From Apoda limacodes (lineage: Eukaryota; Arthropoda; Insecta; Lepidoptera; Limacodidae): DNA of 64,000 nucleotides. Location: contig OX291544.1 in NCBI GenBank assembly GCA_946406115.1, forward strand, positions 5,828,001 to 5,892,000, written 5' to 3'. A model generated the notes under the pieces. The model had not been told where the DNA came from and searched no databases. It saw nothing but the letters and a program-made list of their open reading frames with translations. Shown here in pieces: positions 1 through 13,000 of this stretch; within the stretch, counting starts at the first letter, position 1; each line of letters opens with the position of its first letter. The translations under genes and the position numbers were made by a program.

Positions 1-571
1 GACAAAGTCAACAGAAGGTCTGACAATACATGACGCTTCAGATCAGTAGCTTTTATGATTGATTTGTATTCTTAAATGAAAAAGTTCTCTTTTGTCAATG
101 CTTAGTCTTAAAATAACTACTGAGCTGTCAACTGCATTGGAAGTTGTCTACCTGTCCGTGTTAAATCGTACATATACAAGGGGGGTTCCTACAGTTGTAA
201 ATGCTGTAACATATTTTTGTCTAGTCATGAAAGTCTGTATCAAATGTGGTTTCATACCTTATTGTGAATTGTTCCTCGTAAATAAGCTCAAAGTCCTTAC
301 GTCAATGCAATTACAATTCATTCAAATATAACAAATCTTCAGTGAAGACTAAGAAACTTATACATCCATATATAAGCTTCTTGGTGAAGACACATCCTGT
401 AACCACCCGCGAAGTTAACGTAAATATTTGCTCGTATACACGTCATTTGCTTTTGGGATTAAATATATTGACCAAAAAAAAAAAATACCCTAAGCTCTTC
501 TTACTATAAAAATATAATCAATACCAAAAAATTAAACATGTACCAAAAAAAAGAGTCTAAAATTACAATGG
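1..571. other. left-edge stretch, no supported gene
   Basis: No gene can be supported here. A 79-codon open frame (92-331, plus) has no recognisable motif. The minus strand has short open stretches flanked by GT/AG pairs, but their phases do not join. The minus-strand frames read like a decayed dispersed repeat, without a family I can name. A run of A occurs near 475-485. Confidence 0.5.
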
Positions 572-679
572 TTCTAGCTGTGGGTGGCTAGTGTTGGCTT
601 GATGCGGAAGGCAGAGAACCGGGGGACATGGCGCGCCATAGAGGAGGCTTATGTCCAGCAGTGGAACAACATGAGCTGA
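572..679 (+). mobile_element. LINE reverse-transcriptase C-terminal remnant (RTE-like)
   Basis: The plus strand reads a short frame ending in the motif RKAENRGTWRAIEEAYVQQW followed by a few residues and TGA at 677-679. A tail of the form 'W...EAYVQQW' before the stop is typical of the C-terminus of lepidopteran RTE-like LINE polyproteins. Only about 35 codons survive and no reverse-transcriptase core is present, so this is a scrap left by truncation or decay. The family assignment rests on memory of the motif, not on a search. Confidence 0.6.
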
Positions 680-3600
680 TATGATAATGAACAATTGATT
701 GAAAAAACCCTCATTTAGACTTCAATGAGGTAAAATGTTTGGGTAAACAATGATTTATATAGAGTAGTTTACTTTTATAGGATAGAGATATGTTAAATAT
801 TTGGATGACATTTTAAATTAAAATTTAGTAAAAATTTTGTTGGTCATTTACTATTTCTAGGTTAACAATGATTAGTTTGGAAATATTTGCTTTAAAAGAA
901 CAGCTAGATGTAAACTTTTTGCATATAATTTAACATTATAATGGTGTTTTTTTTGGTGATCATTTAATATTTGGCAGTAAAAAGTTTTTTTTGACGTTAT
1001 ATTTTACTATATCTGGTGATAAGCTAAGCCTTTTCTTTTTTAGTGGTAGTAGTCACGAATAACGATAATTTTGTATGAAGTGTCCTAGGTGTGTCTGAAG
1101 GTCAGGATGTTAGCGCAATCGATTAGATTTCGAACAGAAAAAGGCAAAGAACACAAATTGTGCTAAAACTTTATTTCTTCATAATATTTCTTACATTTGG
1201 CTACGAATCGACACATATTTATTGTCAACGATATAATAATAACATCAAAAAACAATTACTTCCATTAATTAGGTACTATATTTCTAACCGATATCTTACT
1301 ATAATTCATGCAAACTAGTAACAGAGCAATTCGAATCAATTTTACTTATCTGTGAAAAAATGTCATCGAGTAAAATTAACATTGTAAGGTTTAGTTTCAG
1401 AACGCAACGAGGAAGCTATAAAAGTGGTTTTGGAACGCCCAGCTCCTGATAATTATTCAACTGCGACGATCAATTATTAATACTACCATAGAAAACTTTT
1501 ACTCCTGTATATAAGTATATTTTATATAATTTGTCACTCGTTCTAAAATAAATAAAATTTAGTTAAAAATAAAATTTTATCGGGCGATTATTACTCGACC
1601 GAGAGTAATTGTAACTTCTTTTAAAAAACACAGCAAGAGTGAGAGGAATAAATACCTAGACTAGAAAACCTAATTTAACCCTAATTAATTCGGTTTATTT
1701 TTCTTCGTGTTCAACTCAACCTAATGCGTAATATAAATGTTAAATATAATTGGAAAATATTGTTGAAATTATAAAAAAAGTTTATAATATAATCTAGGTA
1801 AAACTTTGTTAGTAAAAAATAAAGAAAGTAAATTAAAAAAAATGTTTTATTTGAAATAAATAGAATAACAACAAAAATTATAACGAAATTAGTCATATAA
1901 CTTAAAGTAAGATTAAATTAACATTCACGCAAAAAAAAATATCCAGTCGTACGTACGATAATGATAACATTCATTAATAAACAAGACAAGATATATCACA
2001 CTTAAATATTTTTCTTTAGCAAGTAAAACCGTAAAAATACTTTGACGGCTCGAGCCGAGGAACTTGCGCTGAATGAAGTAACATTACCTACATATGTTTT
2101 ATAACAATACGATTTTGTTACATAAAAAAATATTTCGAGAATTGTAGCCGAAAAATGTGAAACGTTTAAGTTATACGTTTCTACAGGCAGGAGTATAGGT
2201 ACCCAAAGAAGAAGGCCAAACATTCATGGGGAAGTAAATATTTCGTAATTGAAGTAAATTGAAGAAACTGGGTTGGAATAGGTACAAAGGAACATTTTGT
2301 TCTCTAAAAGCTTAAATAAGAATTTCGTCAAACTTAGGAACTTTAATTATTCAGCTATATCTTATAAAAAAAGGTTAAAATTATGGGACTAATCTCGATC
2401 CTCACATACCCCAAGGAACTATATAACGGCGGTTTGAAATGTGCGTTTTTTTGTCTTGCATCAATTTGAAACTTCCGATACCGATTTTGTGATGTTCGTA
2501 TGAATACATATTTATAGGAATTTCTCAAAAAATCGATTGATTTTTTAATAACATTCATTATACCTTTATATCGACAATTTCTATAAAAATCTCTTAAAAT
2601 AATATATGAACAACAATACAAATAAAATATTATAAAGCATTAAATATATTACTTTTGGATGTATGGTGTATCCAAACCTCTTTTTTTTCATACAAACTGT
2701 TTTACACTTAAAATCCTTTACTAAAAACATTTCGCTACTCAAAACGTGTTATTATTATAAAACGCTATTTACAAGTGTCGCAAAATGCATATGCAATCAA
2801 AAAATCCCATTTTTTTTTCTGCGACAATGATAAATAGCAATAATAACGCTAGTAAATATAATAATAGTTATAGATATTTAGTGCACCGAAGGTTGTATGG
2901 AAAAATCTGATTCGAATTCAACATATACAACACTGACTAATAATGTGTTCCCAATAAAAATAAAATTAAAAACATTAAATTTTATTTCAACAATGTATCC
3001 AAAAATTTACAATTTATATGACACTTCAAGAGATCATATTATAACTATATTAAAAAATCAAAATTATCATTACGATATGTATCTACATTGTTATGGTGTC
3101 TAACGCATTTGGCGACCCCGAGGGATAAGCAATACATAGGTACTCACGAAGTCATAATGTTAACTCTATATACGGAATGTTATTACAAAATAAATGACTT
3201 ATCAAACAATAATGCTTAAAAAATAATTTAAAACTACAATATATTCGAAGATACACTGCGAGGCTGACAACTGTAATGACATGATCACAATAAATATTTG
3301 TCACTATTATAATCACCATATCTGTCACTAGACACATTCATTAACATCACCATTATCATTTCCCAATCCATTATCAACTCATTCCTATTGTCACTATCAT
3401 ATTATTATCACCATATATTTGACTCCTCTACATTCTCCACAACTTGTATTTTGCCTTTTTTGATTTTTTATTTTTAACATACTGTTTAAGATATCAATTA
3501 AAAATCATTTAAAATCTTTGGCATTTTATCCCATAAATGTAATTTTAATTTTCAATATGATCTATTACAACAAACATTTAACAAAACAACAAAATAAGTA

Positions 3601-4947
3601 TAAGGTTTATTTTATAACTAAAATACACTGGGATGTATTCAAGAAATAAAAGGTTAAGCATGGGGTTCAGCAGATCACTCGCTCTTACTTAGAGACCAAT
3701 GCGTTGCGACGTGTTTTGCCGCGCTAATATTTTAATCTTTTACTAGTTTGATACAAAGCCGTGTGAAAGGGAGTTATCATATTGAAGGCAAAGAGAACAA
3801 ATATAAATTATATTGCAAACGATCTACTGTAACCCATGATTCACTGTACCCCACTCTCCCTATTTATTAGCTTCTAATCTCTGTTGGTAAATAAATTTTA
3901 TGATAGTTTTACCCCCTCGAAAGCCCCCTTTAGACACTAGAAACAAAATAGTAAAAAAAAAGCATTATGAGTCTTTGGGCGCAATTGAATAACCGTACGT
4001 CAAATATATAAAAAAAAAAAACAATGACAGCGATAGTGATTGATTTGCTAAGCGACAAAAGCGTACGTTATACAACTCCGTGACAAGCCATTTCTTTTTT
4101 TACTAGTTAAGATTAACGTCTAAAGGGGGTGTACCTCCAATAATCATGAATCCAATTAGTCACAGACATTAGTGTGTGTGTGTGTTATTAGTGATTTCTG
4201 TTAAACATAAACAAAGGTTGGTTTCAATGATTTGTTATTTGCATATTATAACTGAATGCCGACATAAATATTTTATTCAAGTATAATATTTTTAATAAAT
4301 AATTAAATATTTATATGATTTACATAAATGTATATTTTTTTCTTGCACGTATACAACTTTTTATTCATTGATTATGTTAAACTAAAACAAAACATCGTAA
4401 TTTTGTTATATATACATTTTGAAAATATTGAAGTTAGCTAGCTATACAACTTAATAAAACGTACAATACTATGTGTAAATCATACATTATACATATAAGT
4501 TAACGTCAATATGTGTTTGTCTTCAAAATATCCCGACACAACAATCAAAGTAGAGAACTGTGAACTTTCTTTAATTCAAATTGCAGCCACCTTAAGTTTG
4601 CTCGCAAGACCGAGATAGCACATATCAACGGCTAAACTATTACACATCGATGCAATTAATCTTTCTTTCTTTCTTTCTATACTCAATCTCTCAGACTAAC
4701 TCATATTTTAATGTATTGAAAGTAACGATTTCACAATCATTTTTCACTTTCTGAATAAAAACTTGTAAATACATTGTCTGATAAAATAAGATATTACAAA
4801 ATTTCGGTAAAATCTTCGGTGTACATGAGAACTACACTTTCGTTGTTAAATAATACTAGTTATGTGAAGATTTTATAGCGGAACCGCGCTATTCCAACTG
4901 CTTCTATTTCTCTAAAGCCACGTTCCGACACACGTTGATGGTTCTCT
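680..4947. other. gene-poor intergenic stretch downstream of glutamate synthase
   Basis: AT-rich DNA with no coding region I can support; the 60-90 codon open frames have no recognisable motif. It holds homopolymer runs, a (CTTT)n microsatellite at 4661-4678, and presumably the 3' untranslated region of the glutamate synthase gene next to 4947. A minus-strand AATAAA lies at 4360-4365, about 580 bp past the stop, and is the clearest candidate poly(A) signal, though others are possible in such AT-rich sequence. Confidence 0.45.
4360..4365 (-). terminator. candidate poly(A) signal AATAAA of glutamate synthase
   Basis: A canonical AATAAA hexamer on the minus strand about 580 bp beyond the TGA stop. 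The hexamer is common by chance at this base composition, so transcript data would be needed to fix the end. Confidence 0.2.
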
Positions 4948-7900
4948 TCAGGCTCCGTGTATGTATACCACCCCCCCCGGACCAGGGAGGGTTGACCTTC
5001 CTGATAGGTATAGGTCAACGGCCCTGGCCGCTTGTCTTCCCTCTGATATAGCCCAAACCACAAGAGATTGGCCTCGACGACAATCTAAATTTGAAAAGAA
5101 AAAATTGTAAATCATTTATTACGTAAGTGCAGTAAGGAATTCCCAGTCCATTAACTACTAATACACATCGCTACCAGCGTTCATACGTCCTCACTGTCAG
5201 TACGTCTTCATACCTTGAACGAGGTTGATTTGGACCACAGTCCATAGAACGGGCCCAGTGCGGATTGTAGAGTTCACATAAGTCTCTGTTCGATGTAGGT
5301 AGGTTACCTCACAACATTTTCCTTTTATGAATTAAGCTTGATACTAGAGAATTTTAGAAAAATTGGTCCATTGGTTGGACAAAAAAAAAATTGAATTTAT
5401 TAATTTTGACGATTCAAAAGTCTTTGTAAAAAACCTAATTTAAATAAAATCACTTTGACGTTGCTGGTACACACGGGGTTTATATTCTTACTTACCATGT
5501 CCCTAAAACATAAATATCAAGTGTCTCTATAAAAAATTAATAAGAAGAAACAGATATTTTACAAGTTTGTTTATATTTGTAAGGTTGTTTATATTTGGGG
5601 AGGTAATCCTCCAGAACTGGACCGATTTGAAAAATCTTACTGTTAGAAAGCTTTACTATTCCAGGTGGTTATAGATTATGTTTTGTTTTGACAAATTGAG
5701 GGTTCCGTAAGACACACTGCTAGTCTACAATAATTCACAAGCCAAAAACTGACCTCCAGCCGCGAACACGTTGTTTACCGGTGTCTTGTATATATTAGAC
5801 TTCTCCGTTTCTATGTTGCTGCGAGCGTCCAGTGGGAGATCTGTAGACAAACAAACATTTTACTTACTGTACTGCAAAATTAAGATTCTCGATACACCAA
5901 ACCTTTCACACACAAATAACACTTTAAGTAAGAAAATAGAAAAACATACTAATTACCATCCTTATTGATTTTGTAATTTAATATTGCATTTAAAAATAAA
6001 CTTGCACTTATATCTACTTTACAAAAATTAAAAGATTGACAGGACAAGCAAAATGAATAAATTAAATTACTTTAAACTAGCTTTTGCTTGCGGTTTCACC
6101 CGTCCTAATTTCGGTTATCGGCGTAGGATTTCAACGGCAACTCCTCAATTATACAAAACAAACCGACTCACACTTGACGTTTACAAATAGCCTATATACT
6201 TTTCCGAAATTCAAAGTATCTCCATGCCAAATTTAATCTTCATCGGTATAATGGTTTAACCGTGAAGAGGTAACAGACAGATTTACTTTCGCATTTATAA
6301 TATTAGTATGGATTAACGTAAGAATGGCCGTATATCCACCTCTAATGAAACTTTTTGGCTGATAGACATTCTGTCTCACTTCACTCAGGTTACAGGAAAT
6401 TTAAGAAAACGTTCAGAAACCACATTTATAAAAAAATATACATGTAACGGAAATATTTTAAAGTAATACATATTATATGGAAACGTAACCATATTTTACT
6501 TTAACACATAGTGAGATACAATTCGATACCATGAGTGAGGCATCGAGTCTCTCTTATTATGTACGTACAAACTTACCTAGTTGGTGCGCAACGTATCGCT
6601 CCGGTCCTAAGAAGCCCATAGCGAGAAGGACTAGCTCGGCCCGGTATATGCGCTCCGAGCCCGGGATCTCTTTCATCTCCCACCGCCCGCCCGCGCCGCG
6701 AGTCCACTCAACTTCCACGGCTGACACCCCCGTCACGTTACCTTTACCTTAAAGATAAAAAAAACACTTTGTTTTAGGTATAGGATGGCACAGCATACAA
6801 CCATACTAAAAATATTATATAACAGACATAAATATATAAACATAATATGTGTATGTGCAATATAGACATTTATTTTAATATTGATAGGTAAGATCAAAAA
6901 TGCAAAAATTAACAAATGATATTTTTATACTAGTATAATCGATCTTACCATCGTCTAAGAACTCTTTAGTGAGAGTTGAGAATTTCCGCGGATCGTTGCC
7001 GAATTTCACTTTAACTTCTTCGTGACCATAATCGACTCTGAAAACAGAACAATCATTTACTTTAATAAATTTTCTTTTTTTAAGAAGGTCAAAATTTCTG
7101 TTACCTACAATTGAACACAGGATAGTTACCTGAAGACTCTTGGCCACTGAGGCCAGGGGTTATCCTGTCCACGAGCTGGCTTCGGTTCCGGCAGAATCTC
7201 AAACGTGGTAATCGACTTGGCGCCCTGCCGCAGAGAAGTAGCGATGCAGTCACATCTAAAAAAATATTTCAACAAGTGTTAAAAACACTAATGCCATATG
7301 TAGTCTAGATACACTTACCCCGTATGTAGGCACGATCTAGATGCTCTTACCCCGTATCCCCGCCTCCGATGACAAGCACATTTTTGTCCTTGGCGCTAAG
7401 CTCTGGGTTGTCCTTGGGCTGGTGGTGCGGCGTGGAGCCCGCCTGCTTCTTCTGCCAGTTTTCGAGGAACTCCATCGCGTAGTGAATACCGTTCAGCTGC
7501 CGACCCTTCAGTGGAAGGTCACGGGGCCACGTCGCTCCCATGCATAGTACCAGAGCGTTGTATCTAAACAATATTACTGTACTTTTTCAAATGTAACATT
7601 ATGTATATACTTATATATTAGCAAAGGCAACAAAATCTAAACTGCGACACAGTACACATTCAGTGCTAGTGTAGTACGAAACATCAATGAAGAATAGTTA
7701 TTAAATTAATAAACTAACTCATTGGCCAAGTCGCTCGCAGATATGTCCTTGCCGACGTCGATATTGCACTTGAAAATGATCCCCTCGGCCTGCATCAACT
7801 TTATCCTACGACCCACAACTTCCTTGCTCAGCTTCATGGTGGGGATACCGTACTGCAGCAAACCGCCAGGGCGATCGTTGCGTTCGAAAACTGTTACTGT

Positions 7901-10017
7901 GTAACCCGCCTGAAACATTATAATTTTTATAGTAAAATACTATTATGACAGCACTAGGATATTCACATAAATTCTTGAATATATATTGTACCACTCAAGT
8001 AACAGAGCGCATACATTTTTCTGCATAACATGTTTACCTTATTTAACTGATGGGCGCACGCCAACCCGGCCGGTCCCGAGCCGACCACTGCAACCGTCTT
8101 GCCGTTACGGTGTTCTGGAGGCTGCGTAACAAAATAATGATTTTATAGCGGTATAAGCATATAAAACGCAATTTTATGCATAATATGCAAAGTCCTTAAG
8201 CAACTACTTAAGAGATGACTGAGTGGCGCAAGTGGTAGTATATTTTGATTGACATGTCGAAGGTTCCGGGTTTGTTTACCGATATTGTTATAGTTTGTAA
8301 ATTGTGAAGTTTTCTTGAGACTGGTTTGCACTCCGTACGACAAATGCAACTGGGCTTCGAGCTCCTCAATTAAATATTAAACACTTTCCTGATACACTTC
8401 TTTACCGTAAAAATAATTTATAAAATGGATTGATGAACGAATGTTTTTACAATATTTTTTTTTATGTACTATGCAGTTAACTAATTTAGCGATTTGTATG
8501 TGTACATATATCTACATTATTTAAGACATCGTAATTGATTTCTATTTTATTTTATATTGTTAATAAGTTTTTACAGTAGAGGAAATTAAATAAATTCATT
8601 CATTCATTAATTGTACCTCTGGCAGTATCCATCCGCTTTCGAAGGCGTTGTCGATGATTGCGCACTCTATATTCTTGATGGTGACTGGGGGCTCCGAGAT
8701 GCCGAGCACGCACGCGCCTTCGCACGGCGCCGGACACACACGACCCGTGAACTCTGCACAGTACAATTATTACAAACTAGTTTTTCCCGCAGCTTCGCCC
8801 GCCTTTAATATCATTAGAATTTGCAAAATCACTGATCCTAAGTATAATTTAAAAAAATACAACTCAAACCGTACAACGTTTAACGTTAACACGCAATCAC
8901 AAACAATCACTGATGCTCTGCCCTGTTCTGCAGATAGCTTTAATAAAAACTAAACATCTAGCCTATTTTTCATAGGGGTTAATAGAGATCATATACTTTT
9001 ACTAGCTACAATCTTTGCAGTTATTTGTTTCATACACATTCGTCAGTTTAAGCCGATCTTGCTTTAACATAGAATCTAGATACATTCCATTCCACATGTT
9101 TGGCTAAGAAGGAACCTACACTAAAAGTTTGTGTAATAAATAAGTCGTTTTCATTTAAATATAATAAATAATGACCAGGGAAGTTGTTAGTTTGTAGGAG
9201 CTGGTAAAGCGCTTGTTTCCAGTCTCCCTTGTAGATGAGGTCGTTCCACTTGGGTATGATGTTCCCGAGCGGACACCCGTGCCCGCTCTGACAGAATGGC
9301 ACGCCGCACTCCATGCAGCGCGCCGCCTGCACACGCAGCCCGCGCCGTACTTGGTTGAAGTTGTATATCTCGTCCCAGTCACGCAGTCGTTTTTCGGCCG
9401 GTCGGTACATTGATGTCTCACGAGGGTATTTTATGAAGCCCCTTAAATGTAATAAATCTAAATGAAAATCAGCACTATTTGATCTAAGTTAAGGTCAGGC
9501 TACTGATAAACAATCAATAAAGGTTTGCTGGAAGAAATCTCTGAATAGAGATAAGCTTTCCTATTTACATTTTTCTTTACAATTATTGTAATATTTTTTG
9601 TAATTTTTACGTACAATAAACAATAAAATACACAATAATAGTATAATATCATAATATATTACAAAATTAGAAAAACCACGCTCTGCTTCCAGATTACATG
9701 TTTATTGTAAATATATTTTATTTTTTTGTAAAAAAACAATCCAACCAAAAACTAAAATAATGATTATTTAAGAAACTTACCTAGTCTTATCAAGAATCTT
9801 CTCCAAATTCTTTTTCTCGAATTCAATATCTTTGACAGTTTCTTCAATATCAAGGATGCCATTTTCTTCTTTGCCGTTAGCCTGGGTGTTAGACATCGCA
9901 GTCTGTTTCTTGAGGGCCATCTGCTTGAGGGCTCGTTGGTATTCGTACGGGAACACTTTGATGAACATTTTAGCTGGCTCTGGCCAGTTTGATAGAAGTT
10001 CTTTAGCCATTATTGAC
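4948..10017 (-). CDS. GOGAT exons 30-40: NAD(P)H-oxidising small subunit part
   Basis: Eleven exons encode a GltD-like oxidoreductase fused to the large subunit, passing electrons from NAD(P)H through FAD and 4Fe-4S clusters. It begins with a charged linker ([14 protein letters not shown], then a Lys/Glu-rich coil). Cysteine motifs [20 protein letters not shown] and [15 protein letters not shown] bind Fe-S. The FAD Rossmann motif is [17 protein letters not shown] with [20 protein letters not shown]. The NAD(P)H motif is [18 protein letters not shown]. The FAD-closing motif is [20 protein letters not shown]. The last exon ends in GVVYIHGA and TGA at 4950-4948. A run of eight G falls within that exon, a place where sequencing slips are likely, yet the frame holds. 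Confidence 0.95.
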
Positions 10018-13000
10018 CTTTAAAGAAAACATTTAAAATATATCTAGGCTAATATGAAAAAATGTAAGTAGAGGTATGTATGACCAGTTAATATTATCTA
10101 AAAATTGATTTTGACTATTTAGAAGTCTCTAAACTCAAAATATTTTATTCAGGTTCACGCAAAAACTACCGAATGTATTTTGATGTGGTTTTTATTGTTC
10201 GATAGTACTTATACAGAAGTTATAGGGTATTAGATACTTCTGTGACGGCTGTTAAATTATCTGACTCCATTGTCTATGAAAAACAGAAAATTAAGGTTGC
10301 ATTCGGGAACTTGCGGCTGCTAGACAGTCAAGATAAATAAAGCAGTAATATAAAGGACATATTAAATGCACAACCTTAGCACATGGCCATCTATGTATAG
10401 TAAAACTCACCCGGTATACTGGACGAACTCTTCCAGAAGTGTTTTCACCTGGTCCAGGTCATCCTGTAGCTTAAGGGGCAGCAACTCAACCAACTCTTGG
10501 TTACACTTGTCTCGGAACGATCCGTCTATGTCGTAAACGTATGCTATACCACCTAAAATCATCAAATAACATTAAGAAAAAAAAAATGTTAATACCAATT
10601 CGATGTCCGAGATTTTTTACTAACATTTATTTTTTATCATAAATTTTATCTGATATGCAATTTTAGGTAAAATCCTGGTACGCTTAATGTGCGCGGGTAC
10701 AAAAGCGACTTCACCCTCTCATTCCCGCACCTTATCGTTGGTCCGGAAAGCAGCCGTGTTAAACTTCTATTAGAGTTTATTATACATATGTGTGCTTAGT
10801 GTGAGTTTTTGCGTATTCGTAACTCTGCTATCACGTTCGCGTATTCATTCAAAGTCATCGATATGAAAAAACAATAGATATGTCCAAAAAGCACCGGCAG
10901 GCTAGCCGCCCCCCATAGTCTAATTTTTAGACTATGTTGAGTAGCGCATCGATTTGACGCAACAAACACAAGATCACCCTCGGCGAGTGAACATCTAAAG
11001 ATTTTTTGTTTGTTTTATTTAAATAATGTCGTATTGTGCTGTAAAAACTATAAAAAAATAAGTAAATAAGAGTTCCAGCGACGTAACTTATCACACGTTA
11101 GTAATATTTTTTCATAAATAACCGATTTACTTCAATTTATAATAAATTACTTTAAAAGAGGTGCACTATTTTTATCGAAATCATGTTAGTCATCACTGAA
11201 ATTTTGTTCATAAAAAGTGTTATTTTTGCAGTTTCATGGCATAGTTTTAAAAAATTCTTATATTTGAGATAAAAAGAATAAATTAACTTTGCACTGTGTC
11301 TGTTCGAGATTATTAGGGTGTCGTTTCATAAATTCACAACGGAAATAAAAAGAAGACAATTAAACACCTCACTTTGGGTAGAAATTGTTGTGGAGTCTTT
11401 ATTTCGAGAAATTATTAACCTAATGTAACCTGTATTACAATGACATAAAGAATAAATTAAATTAGTAATGTGCCATCTACCCGTGAGTAGCTAAACTAAT
11501 ACAAACAGCGCTTAGCAAATAGCTAAATTTGCTTAGTGTTGTACGTATGAGATAAAGATATCGATATTTTTTTACCCGTTGTGAATAATTTATAAAGCAC
11601 AGCTTGAAGTGAATTGATGCGTGTAGTCAATGGAATGTTCTAGGGTTGCGTTCAAAATTTCAAAACCGTTATAATTAAATAATATTAATAAGTCAAATAA
11701 TTCTGTCAACCTGTGTGTACAATCAGGAGTTTCAAATTTTAAATATACATTTTAACGCAAAAGTCTAGAAATACTGCTTTTCATCCCATTAGTATTAAAT
11801 GCGAAAGTTTGAATGTTTGTTACTCAATCGCTTCAAACACTGGACGGTTTTTAGGCTATTGCATAGCTTTTCTCGCGGGCTCTGAGCGCGGCGACCGAAT
11901 AAAAAAAAAACCCGTAACGAAAAAAAACCTAACAACGACACGTTTTGACTGTACGGAAAATCAATTTTAAGGCAAACAAAATTGAATTTTATATATTTTT
12001 TTTGATGACAATCATAAGTTTAGGAGTTTTATTTGTAGTTTATGAGAGTCGAAACACGATTGAATACACTTGACTCGATACAATAAAATCGCAAAGTTTC
12101 CTCCAAATCTTTATTTTTAGAGAGATACTTCTACGGGGAAAACAGTTTTATTTGCTAGTTATTTAACTTTTTTAATGAAATTTCGTCTACGTGTTCCATT
12201 ATAAATACTTTAGACGATTATGGTTTTATTTTATTGCGAAAGAGTGTTATTTTGTAGCAAAAAATACATTTCATAAATAATGTCGCGTGGGCCGTTACGC
12301 CATTACGCAGCTCTCGCCTTCCATCAGTCGGCCTGATCTCGGTCGTCGAGAGCACCTGCGTACAACTTTGTTGCGCCCACCCCGCTGCCACCAACGAAAT
12401 TTTTTCAAACGATATTAACTTCTCATTTATTCAATAAATAAATCGATCATCACGCTCAAAAAGTTTAACTTGAATTAATATCAAAGAAAAAAAAAACTAC
12501 ATAAATTAAAAATAAATAAATAATTATAATTGCAAAAGTTGATAAAAAAATGCTATGCAATAGCTTTACCGCGGTAGACCACGAGTGCCACTGTTGTTTC
12601 TTTTTTATACCACTAAGGTGGCAAACGGGCACACGGTCCGCCTGATGGTAAGCGGTCACCGTGACCTATGGACGCTATGGATTGGGATGAAATTATTACA
12701 TATTTAGGTTTGGTCGCTACAGCTGTAGCTATACATAGCCAACTTACCGACATAGTACCATCAATGAGTTGCCGTAAAAAATTTACGCCGATAACCAGAT
12801 AATTTAGGTGGGTGGAGCCTTTGCCAAATCTAGTCAGTAAAGAAACTGTTGGATAATATTGTGTCAAAGTACATACAGTATTCGAGAATTTGTCTATCCT
12901 CGAGCTTTCCAGAGATTTATAGAAGTGTTTCGTGTTTTATTTGATATACAGGATGGTAAACTTGGATAATGTTTTTATTTCGCTTATTCGTTAAACTTTA

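Noticed and set aside
1..330. Minus-strand open stretches flanked by GT/AG (reading DFELIYEEQFTI, TTVGTPLVYVRFNTD and KATDLKRHVLSDLL)
   Set aside because: They look exon-like, but the phases at both joints disagree and each alternative frame hits a stop. I could not build a gene from them.
92..331. 79-codon plus-strand open frame
   Set aside because: No motif, no neighbours and a composition no different from chance frames in this region.
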